From positions 1 to 11,896 of the forward strand of contig JAGCMR010000291.1 in the NCBI GenBank assembly GCA_017646305.1: DNA of 11,896 nucleotides, written 5' to 3'. Below are positions 6,782-11,896 of the stretch, one piece after another. Numbering within the stretch: the stretch's first letter is position 1; every line of letters begins with the position of its first letter. The position numbers and the translations under genes are program-made. Below the pieces are notes generated by a model that was not told where the DNA came from, ran no database searches, and saw nothing but the letters and a program-made list of their open reading frames with translations. This stretch comes from Spirochaetaceae bacterium. GTDB lineage: Bacteria; Spirochaetota; Spirochaetia; Treponematales; Treponemataceae.

Positions 6782-8103
6782 ATTATGGCTCCACCGCGAT
6801 ATTTTTTTACCAAAAGAGAAATATCAGAAGATAGCAATTCCAAGGCAGCAGCAATTCCTTGATTATAAATAGTTATATGAGAATTACATTCATGAACTGC
6901 AGCTAAACATTGGGTACTTAATTCCGCCAATCGGAACTGACGCAACACATCCTGAGACTGAACATTAGCAGGAGCTCCATGATTTGTAAGCATTTCGTGA
7001 TGACCAAGGCCTACATCTCGCAAGGTACGAGATACCGACTTGAAAAAAAGATTCAACAAAAGCCGTGGTTCAAATCCACCACAGGTTTTTATTAGAGCTT
7101 CAATTTCAGGCTGTCTTCCCTCAAGGATATCTTGAATAAACTGATTACCAGCAGCGGCAACCACCTCTGGGGACACAGGCAAAAAGGACAAAAGATAATT
7201 TTCAATAGAAGCCGTTTCTAGCTGATCTGGAGCCACCTCACCGTGAAATACTCGGCTAATGACTTGAGCTTGGGCTTTTCCATCTCGTGGTAAAAAGCTA
7301 TAAGATCTGACACGAGACAAGATGGTAGGCATAACAGCATTTCTTCTTGTAGCTGTAAGAACAAAAACCACATCTTCTGGTGGCTCCTCAAGAATTTTCA
7401 GCATGGCATTACGGCTACCTTCCTGCATCTTGTCTGCATTCTCAATGATAATCACTTTTTTTCCAAACTCACTTTTGTAGCGAGCCCAAGAGCTTGCCCG
7501 ACGCATTTGGGCCACAGGAATGGTGTCGTACATAAAGCCTGCTTCCAGCTTGTTAGCCAAAGTTACCAACTCCTTTACCAGCTTTTCTACCTTGGAAAAA
7601 TCAAGCTCCCCAGTAGGATTTTCTCCAGAAAGCATTGGCATTCGTTCCAGCTCCTCCAAAGCCTCATCCATGGAAGCAAGAATTGGTGCAAGCTTTGAAA
7701 CCTTATCCTCTCCCTCCCACAACACAGGTGAAAAACGGCTAGAAAGTTTTCTGATGCTTCGGACAAAAAGGTAACGACTTGCCTTCAGATGAGAAGCACT
7801 TGAATACAGAGCATCTAAAAAGGTTTTTGATGAGGCAGCAATTTCCAAGGAACAACTTCTATTCCCTGCCAGCAACACTGAGGTACTAACTAAAGACTTG
7901 TGCTTGAGACAAGAATCACAGCTACATTGCCACGCTCCTGCTGGGCGAGCAGTACATGCTAACACACGAGCAAGCTCTAAGGCACAGGTCAGCTTTCCAG
8001 AAGCAGGCGGACCTGCAAAAAGTAAAGCATTGGGAAGCTGACCAAGACGAATATCCTCAGAAAGCTGCTGACTTGCTGGCTGAAAAAGAAGATTCTCAAA
8101 CAT
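6778..8103 (-). CDS. holB: DNA polymerase III delta' subunit (clamp loader)
   Basis: This 441-residue AAA+ protein belongs to the clamp loader that places the beta clamp on DNA. LLFAGPPASGK (27-37) is the Walker A-like loop. Cys50, Cys60, Cys62 and Cys65 form a zinc site, with spacing slightly different from E. coli (50, 59, 62, 65). KKVIIIENADKM (215-226) and NAMLKILEEPPEDVVFVL are typical of delta'/DnaX. The SRC motif reads SRV (263-265). Between the zinc site and residue 215 it carries roughly 100 more residues than E. coli delta' (334 aa). The frame is open up to 8202, but the ATG at 8103 is chosen. It begins MFENLLFQ like other delta' proteins, has AAGGA ten bases upstream, and overlaps the cvpA end by only eight bases. 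DnaX-type tau/gamma is less likely because the C-terminal part is short and Walker A is altered. Confidence 0.88.
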   Translation of the reverse strand: MFENLLFQPASQQLSEDIRLGQLPNALLFAGPPASGKLTCALELARVLACTARPAGAWQCSCDSCLKHKSLVSTSVLLAGNRSCSLEIAASSKTFLDALYSSASHLKASRYLFVRSIRKLSSRFSPVLWEGEDKVSKLAPILASMDEALEELERMPMLSGENPTGELDFSKVEKLVKELVTLANKLEAGFMYDTIPVAQMRRASSWARYKSEFGKKVIIIENADKMQEGSRNAMLKILEEPPEDVVFVLTATRRNAVMPTILSRVRSYSFLPRDGKAQAQVISRVFHGEVAPDQLETASIENYLLSFLPVSPEVVAAAGNQFIQDILEGRQPEIEALIKTCGGFEPRLLLNLFFKSVSRTLRDVGLGHHEMLTNHGAPANVQSQDVLRQFRLAELSTQCLAAVHECNSHITIYNQGIAAALELLSSDISLLVKKYRGGAII

Positions 8104-8587
8104 TAAATTCAATTCCTTGTGGAAGGCTTTCCACTGTTTGACCAAAAATGTCAACGAAAATTTTGTTAAAGATGCTTTCCTGTAAAACAGCTTCAACATC
8201 AATCCAAGGCTGAAGATGCAGTATAAACAAAATCAATACCACTACCAACACAGCTTCCACCAAGCCAAAGAAAAATCCCAAGGAACGATCTAAGTTTCTT
8301 AAAATATCCCCCTTGAAAATCCAGCCCAAAATCTTTTCCACCAGCTTGATAAGTACATAAACAACAATAAATAGCAACAGGAAAGCAACAATCTTGGCAA
8401 GGATAACTACAGGGATCCACTTCAACAAAATCTGTGCCACTGGAGCATTGAATATAATTCCTGCAGCAAAGCCCACCACAAAGGCTGCTTTTCCAAAAAA
8501 CAGTGCAATAAAGCCTTTAATAGCACCATTTCCAACCAACGCGAGAATTATGATAATGAACACCACATCAATAGGGGCTATGTTCAT
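8096..8587 (-). CDS. cvpA: CvpA family inner-membrane protein
   Basis: This 163-residue protein has about four hydrophobic helices: around residues 5-28, 32-55, 58-85 and 103-125. The start MNIAPIDVVFIIIILALVG and the Gly-rich second helix are typical of CvpA (colicin V production) proteins. CvpA proteins are small integral membrane proteins needed in some bacteria for colicin V export and envelope stress resistance; their biochemical role is unclear. The ATG overlaps the murG stop by four bases, with GAGGG about nine bases upstream. Its 3' end overlaps holB by eight bases. The length matches the family. Confidence 0.88.
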   Translation of the reverse strand: MNIAPIDVVFIIIILALVGNGAIKGFIALFFGKAAFVVGFAAGIIFNAPVAQILLKWIPVVILAKIVAFLLLFIVVYVLIKLVEKILGWIFKGDILRNLDRSLGFFFGLVEAVLVVVLILFILHLQPWIDVEAVLQESIFNKIFVDIFGQTVESLPQGIEFNV

Positions 8588-9726
8588 CTAGATACACCCT
8601 CAGAAAAAACCTCACCATAGACGGCTTTGGCAATAGTTTGAGCAGGTCTGTTTCGTAAGCCTAATTCCAAGGCCTTATCGCTACAGCTCTTTCTAAAATC
8701 CTCATCAAGCATTTTATTCAAAGCTGCTTGCAAGTGCTGGCTATCAGCTTCGTCACCTACCAGAGAAAGGGCAACACCCGAGTCCACAAAGAAACGGGCA
8801 TTTTCTACCTGGTCTCCCCGTGTTCCAGAGCCACATAAAGGTACTAGAACCATGGCCTTTCCCAAAACAGCACATTCCCACAAGGAATTTGCACCAGAAC
8901 GAGAAAGCACTAAATCAGCACAAGCAAGAACATCTGGCATTTCATTGTAAATAAAACTATAGTGCTTGTAGGTACTAGGAATGTTTGGAGGCAAGGCTGA
9001 CTCATCAAAATGAGCCTTTTCTCCCCCAGTCTGGTGTACCACCTGAAAATGCTCTGTTAAATAATCAAAGTTTTCCAGTACCAAATTATTGATTTGGCGA
9101 GCACCAGAGCTTCCACCCAAAACAAGAAGCACAGGCTTTCCATCCTGTAGATTCAAAAATTTCTTTCCCCGCCCCTTGTCAGTATCGTAAAAAATTGGCC
9201 GTACTGGATTTCCCGTTACCTCTAGCCGTCCCTTGAATTTCTTTCCAAAATAAGCGGCTGTTTCAGGATAAGACAGCAATACCTTTTTCGCCACACGACT
9301 ATTCAGCTTTGTAGCCAAGCCGGGAGAAAAGTCACATTCATGGGTATACACAGGAATTCTTAACAAACCAGCCGCAAGGCAGGGAGGTACACTCACAAAA
9401 CCACCCTTGGAAAAAACCACCGCAGGTCGTAGCTTTAAAAGCAGAAAAAAGGAGGCGATACAGCCTCCGATTATCTTAAACACATCCAGCAGATTTTCCA
9501 AGGAAAAGTATCGCCGTAGCTTTCCTGTGGGAATACCATAAAAGGTATCCACACTTCCACTTTTTTCAATGATTGAACGATCCATTCCCTTAGAAGAACC
9601 AATCCAAACAATACGACATTCCTTCCCAGCCTCCTTACATAGCAGACGTAATTCATCAGCTACAGCAAGACCGGGAAAGATATGTCCACCAGTGCCACCA
9701 CCAGTAAAAACAATATTAGATGTCAT
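8584..9726 (-). CDS. murG: MurG, UDP-GlcNAc:undecaprenyl-PP-MurNAc-pentapeptide GlcNAc transferase
   Basis: MurG adds GlcNAc to lipid I to make lipid II on the cytoplasmic face of the inner membrane. This 380-residue protein has the glycine-rich loop TGGGTGGHIFPGLAVADEL (8-26, His15), HECDFSPGLATKLNSR, a second glycine loop LVLGGSSGARQIN, and the donor-binding segment SRSGANSLWECAVLGKAMV. The usual DDHQ-type motif appears as GTRGDQVENA. It is about 25 residues longer than E. coli MurG (355 aa). Its ATG overlaps the ankyrin gene stop by four bases, with GGAG four bases upstream, and its stop overlaps the cvpA start. It is not in a dcw cluster, since no mur, fts or ddl genes flank it. Confidence 0.95.
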   Translation of the reverse strand: MTSNIVFTGGGTGGHIFPGLAVADELRLLCKEAGKECRIVWIGSSKGMDRSIIEKSGSVDTFYGIPTGKLRRYFSLENLLDVFKIIGGCIASFFLLLKLRPAVVFSKGGFVSVPPCLAAGLLRIPVYTHECDFSPGLATKLNSRVAKKVLLSYPETAAYFGKKFKGRLEVTGNPVRPIFYDTDKGRGKKFLNLQDGKPVLLVLGGSSGARQINNLVLENFDYLTEHFQVVHQTGGEKAHFDESALPPNIPSTYKHYSFIYNEMPDVLACADLVLSRSGANSLWECAVLGKAMVLVPLCGSGTRGDQVENARFFVDSGVALSLVGDEADSQHLQAALNKMLDEDFRKSCSDKALELGLRNRPAQTIAKAVYGEVFSEGVSR

Positions 9727-10631
9727 TTTCTCCGTGCCTCAAAAATAGGAACAAGGCTTTCCTTCTTAAAAAGCTTTGCATAGGACAGGGCAGACATACC
9801 CATGGCATCGCAGGTAAAAGGATCAGCTCCATGTTCCGTTAAAATTCGGCAAACCTTTTCATTGCCAGTACCAACGGCAAGCACCAAAACCGGCTGACCG
9901 TCACGGCTAATATAACTGAGATTGGCTCCTCGTTCAACTAGGAATTCCACAATTTCTGTGTTAGATTTCCAAACTGCATCCATAACAGCAGAATATCCTC
10001 TATCCTTAGAAACAGCATTAATATCAGCTCCAAGAGACAAAAGCTTTTCTATCATTTCACGCCGATTATGACGAGCTGCCACACAAATCATAGGAGTACC
10101 AGCTGCATCACGACTATTTACATCGATTCCTGCATCAATGAATAACTGACATTCCTTTTCATCATCGGAGGCAATATGGAAAGCGAAACTATCTGGATTA
10201 AAGGGAATCCCTGCATCCAAAAGGGCGTGACGAGCATGCTTTTGTGTTTCACGTTGCAAGAACTCAGGAAAACGTGATTCTAAAACCTCTAGTAGAGCCG
10301 CACAAGAAGTATATTCATGGTATTCGCTAGTGGTAAGAGGTAATTTTCCCCACTCCCGAGCACCTTCCTTTCTAACGCAAAATACTGGAATATCCTTTCC
10401 CAAGATATAACCAAAGGCAAAGGGCAAGTCCTTGATATCAGCTCCGTCAGTGTCACCAAGCCAAATACAATACTCACATTCTGCCACAGCAGAAAGAAAA
10501 GATTCGTCAAAACAACAATCAGTCTCAAACACTGTAATAGTAGTGTCATAGGGCATAAGAAAATGCTGCATGCTTTCTACATCTTCTTTTTTACCACCAT
10601 AAGCAACGATTAACCATTTCATAAATTCCAT
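9723..10631 (-). CDS. Ankyrin-repeat protein with a nucleoside-deoxyribosyltransferase-like N-terminal domain
   Basis: This 302-residue soluble protein has no signal peptide. The C-terminal half (about 150-302) is four to five ankyrin repeats, for example GTPMICVAARHNRREMIEKL with LLSLGADINA, then VEFLVERGANL and CRILTEHGADP. Ankyrin repeats bind partner proteins. The N-terminal half starts MKWLIVAYGG. It then has a segment like nucleoside 2-deoxyribosyltransferases and related Rossmann-like domains: AECEYCIWLGDTDGADI, then LPFAFGYILGKDIPVFCV (69-86). In the enzymes this segment reads roughly FELGYA..GKPV with a catalytic Glu. Here that position appears to be Ala72, so catalysis is doubtful. 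This domain match is my inference from motif shape. It is the first gene of the operon. The ATG at 10622 (Met4) is an alternative start, favoured if the promoter at 10630-10658 is used. Neither start has a good ribosome site. Confidence 0.8.
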   Translation of the reverse strand: MEFMKWLIVAYGGKKEDVESMQHFLMPYDTTITVFETDCCFDESFLSAVAECEYCIWLGDTDGADIKDLPFAFGYILGKDIPVFCVRKEGAREWGKLPLTTSEYHEYTSCAALLEVLESRFPEFLQRETQKHARHALLDAGIPFNPDSFAFHIASDDEKECQLFIDAGIDVNSRDAAGTPMICVAARHNRREMIEKLLSLGADINAVSKDRGYSAVMDAVWKSNTEIVEFLVERGANLSYISRDGQPVLVLAVGTGNEKVCRILTEHGADPFTCDAMGMSALSYAKLFKKESLVPIFEARRK

Positions 10632-10658
10632 TATAAGCCATGAAATGCTTCAACACAA
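10623..10658 (-). promoter_or_regulatory. Candidate sigma-70 promoter of the ankyrin-murG-cvpA-holB-kinase-regulator operon
   Basis: On the minus strand TTGTGT (10653-10658) is followed after 17 bases by a perfect TATAAT (10630-10635). The -10 box overlaps the upstream ATG (10629-10631). The expected transcription start, near 10623, falls at Met4 (10622), which predicts a leaderless or nearly leaderless message. An upstream promoter elsewhere in 10659-10730 remains possible. Confidence 0.45.
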
Positions 10659-10730
10659 GGGCAAAAGCAAAAATAACATCTTTTTCTCCATAATTCACAG
10701 GTAAAAGGAAAATTAAGAAAATTAATTAGT

Positions 10731-10765
10731 AAAAAAAAGCCCAAACTATTTCTAGTTTGGGCTTT
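10731..10765 (-). terminator. Strong intrinsic terminator after tRNA-Phe
   Basis: On the minus strand a perfect 13-bp stem (AAAGCCCAAACTA paired with TAGTTTGGGCTTT) is closed by a GAAA tetraloop. The T-tract comes from an uninterrupted run of eight (10731-10738), partly used by the stem foot. It begins at the tRNA discriminator base, and no encoded CCA separates the two. It isolates the tRNA transcript from the operon downstream. Confidence 0.92.
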
Positions 10766-10837
10766 GCCGCCGGTAGGAATCGAACCAACGACACAAGGAT
10801 TTTCAGTCCTTTGTTCTACCAACTGAGCTACAGCGGC
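10765..10837 (-). tRNA. tRNA-Phe (anticodon GAA)
   Basis: This is a 73-nt tRNA without an encoded CCA. The acceptor stem GCCGCTG pairs with CGGCGGC (one U-G wobble), and the discriminator is A. The D arm is GCTC-AGTTGGTA-GAAC. The anticodon stem AAGGA/TCCTT encloses the loop CTGAAAA, giving anticodon GAA. The variable loop is GTGTC, and the T arm is GTTGG-TTCGATT-CCTAC. Two positions are mispaired: C11-A24 in the D stem and U51-U63 in the T stem. CCA must be added after transcription. The gene has its own promoter and terminator. Confidence 0.93.
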
Positions 10838-10840
10838 AAG

Positions 10841-10877
10841 ATGTGAATATACTATACTCAATCAAAAAAAATGTCAA
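10841..10877 (-). promoter_or_regulatory. Promoter of tRNA-Phe
   Basis: A perfect -35 TTGACA (10872-10877) is followed by overlapping -10 candidates: TATAGT (10851-10856, 15-base spacer) or TAGTAT (10849-10854, 17-base spacer). The start would fall a few bases before the mature 5' end at 10837. The DNA upstream is rich in A- and T-runs and could act as an UP element. Confidence 0.65.
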
Positions 10878-10894
10878 CAGTATTTTAAATATTT

Positions 10895-10921
10895 TTTGAA
10901 AAAAAATAATTTTTTTTCAAA
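10895..10921. repeat. A8/T8 palindrome at the stop of the membrane-protein gene; possible weak terminator
   Basis: TTGAAAAAAAA (10896-10906) and TTTTTTTTCAA (10910-10920) form a perfect 11-bp inverted repeat with a TAA loop. One more A-T pair extends it. It overlaps the stop codon of the minus-strand membrane-protein gene (10917-10919). The stem is nearly all A-U and no separate T-run follows, so termination would be weak. It lies about 18 bases upstream of the tRNA-Phe -35 box. Confidence 0.4.
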
Positions 10922-11648
10922 GTCCGTACATATCAACAATCAACTGAACTTCAATCAAAGAAACATCCAAGCGAGCTGCAATTACCTCTTGAGAGAATCC
11001 TTCCCCATGGAGCTCCAATATTTTATCACGTAAATTCTTTTCAGCCAAAACCTGCTTTTGAGCCTTTGTAATCTGTGGCAGTTTAATTTCAGATATATTG
11101 ATTTCTGGTACAGTCAGCTCTGGCAACGAAGACTCTTCACGAGGGCCTTCAGATTGAATTTCTTTTCCACCCTGTGTATCAATAGAATCAATAATTACCT
11201 CTGTTTCGTGAACCTGTTCTTGCCTTTCCATTACCTCATCAATCGGAGCCTTTTCAAACAAATCCTGCTGAATGGGAGAACGGGAAAAACCAACTCCAGG
11301 AGCAAGATCAGAATAAGAGGTTCGACGACGTTTAGCTGGTGGAGCCTCCTTGTTAAGGGCATCCATCACCTGAATACTTTTTGCCTTACGATCCAAGCTT
11401 TCATGGCCTAAATCCGTATATTTTTTTGATTCTTCAGTCAGTTTCAATAAACTTTCTCGACAATCTCGGACAATAGTAACACAACGATTTGTTTCGTTAT
11501 TAATGTCACGAATCAACTTATTCAATTCATCTGCAATATCTGCAAGAATTTGTTCCGAGGAATATTTACTCTTAAAATGAAGAAACAGTACGAACCAAAG
11601 CAGTAAATTAATAAGGCTTATTATGATGCATACAGCTACAGCAGTCAT
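10917..11648 (-). CDS. Single-pass membrane protein with coiled-coil and C-terminal HTH-like segment, function unknown
   Basis: I do not recognise a named family for this 243-residue protein. Residues 2-25 are one strongly hydrophobic helix (AVCIIISLINLLLWFVLFLHF), acting as a membrane anchor or uncleaved signal. The next 65 residues are polar and heptad-like (LADIADELNKLIRDINNETN), probably coiled coil. A basic patch AKRRRTS follows, then a long acidic, low-complexity linker. The last 40 residues (DKILELHGEGFSQEVIAARL then DVSLIEVQLIVDMYGL) look like a helix-turn-helix of the sigma-region-4/DUF6115 type. If the C-terminus faces the cytoplasm it could contact DNA, RNA or protein at the membrane. 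The ATG has AGGA six bases upstream and follows the previous stop by three bases, so it is co-transcribed with the gene to its right. Confidence 0.8.
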   Translation of the reverse strand: MTAVAVCIIISLINLLLWFVLFLHFKSKYSSEQILADIADELNKLIRDINNETNRCVTIVRDCRESLLKLTEESKKYTDLGHESLDRKAKSIQVMDALNKEAPPAKRRRTSYSDLAPGVGFSRSPIQQDLFEKAPIDEVMERQEQVHETEVIIDSIDTQGGKEIQSEGPREESSLPELTVPEINISEIKLPQITKAQKQVLAEKNLRDKILELHGEGFSQEVIAARLDVSLIEVQLIVDMYGL

Positions 11649-11651
11649 TAA

Positions 11652-11896
11652 CTATCCTGAAATATCGATGTATTTTCCAAGATTAGGATCTTGAAAGGCA
11701 ACATGCTCTGGAGCCTGTTCTTGTGCTTCCTCTTCCTGCTGCTTTTTTCGAGAGCCACCCTGAGAAGATCCACCAGAAGCCCTATCCTTAACCTTTTGAA
11801 TTCCATCTTCACCAGATTGCAACTGCTGAACAGTAGAATTCTTTTCTGCCATCTGCTGAGCATGGGCTTCCTGCTGAATGGCATGAGCCAATTGTG
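11652..11896 (-). CDS. Small hydrophilic conserved protein, 3' end only (5' end beyond the window)
   Basis: The last 80 codons of a gene enter from the right edge and stop with TAG at 11652-11654. The visible part is very polar: Gln-rich (HAIQQEAHAQQ), then a Gly/Ser/Lys stretch (ASGGSSQGGSRKKQQEEEAQ), ending DPNLGKYIDISG. A basic/acidic low-complexity tail closed by a DPxLGxxIDI-like motif is, from memory, typical of a conserved hypothetical family in spirochetes and Clostridia-like bacteria; the function is unknown. A TTG at 11889-11891 is open as a start, but the frame continues to the edge (Gln before it), so I treat it as internal. A second, shifted frame over the same bases lacks this motif and is a shadow. 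The membrane-protein gene starts three bases after the stop. Confidence 0.72.
   Translation of the reverse strand, partial: QLAHAIQQEAHAQQMAEKNSTVQQLQSGEDGIQKVKDRASGGSSQGGSRKKQQEEEAQEQAPEHVAFQDPNLGKYIDISG

Noticed and set aside
8104..8202. Longer delta' protein starting at 8202
   Set aside because: The extra 33 residues are read out of frame through cvpA coding sequence and match no delta' N-terminus. The ATG at 8103 fits the family.
10631..10861. Minus-strand 76-codon frame
   Set aside because: It crosses the tRNA-Phe gene and its terminator, so it is an incidental open frame.
11648..11884. Second minus-strand frame overlapping the right-edge gene
   Set aside because: The alternative frame ends in the recognisable DPNLGKYIDISG motif and stays open to the edge. 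This one has no family features.
1..11896. Mobile elements, CRISPR arrays, toxin-antitoxin or defence genes
   Set aside because: No transposase, terminal repeats, regularly spaced repeats or defence domains were seen. The region reads as ordinary chromosomal core genes.

Overview
The window looks like a chromosomal stretch from a Treponema-type spirochete. The evidence is a tmRNA with an ALAA-ending tag, a chemotaxis receptor of the treponemal kind, a cytoplasmic SUMF1-fold protein, and an NtrB/NtrC-like pair joined to holB, cvpA and murG. From memory, unchecked, Treponema pallidum has a similar order around its AtoS/AtoC-murG genes. The assignment rests on family recognition, not on a search.

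Left part (1-4163). The left edge holds the 5' part of the tmRNA gene ssrA on the minus strand, with its own promoter; its 3' part lies outside the window. A minus-strand methyl-accepting chemotaxis protein follows, ending in a terminator just before the ssrA promoter. A divergent, AT-rich intergenic region (2371-2615) carries a plus-strand promoter, three TAACTGA repeats and an inverted repeat. It separates the receptor from a plus-strand pair: a SUMF1/FGE-fold protein and a metallo-beta-lactamase-fold hydrolase.

Middle part (4197-10631, minus strand). Six genes form one tightly packed operon read right to left: an ankyrin-repeat protein with an unusual N-terminal domain, murG, cvpA, holB (clamp-loader delta'), a PAS histidine kinase and a sigma-54-dependent response regulator. 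Every junction overlaps by 4 bases (ATGA), except cvpA/holB, which overlaps by 8. Translational coupling is therefore likely. The operon joins peptidoglycan precursor synthesis, a membrane protein, replication and a soluble two-component system. A good sigma-70-type promoter sits almost on top of the first start codon, so the message may be leaderless.

Right part (10731-11896, minus strand). A tRNA-Phe(GAA) gene has its own promoter and a strong intrinsic terminator that insulates the operon downstream. Upstream of it are a single-pass membrane protein with a C-terminal helix-turn-helix-like segment and the 3' end of a small hydrophilic conserved protein that runs off the window.

I saw no transposon, prophage, CRISPR or defence system. 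The most notable observations are the tmRNA fragment, the deoxyribosyltransferase-like/ankyrin fusion with its possible leaderless promoter, two mispairs in the tRNA-Phe, and the SUMF1 protein that lacks one copper-binding cysteine.
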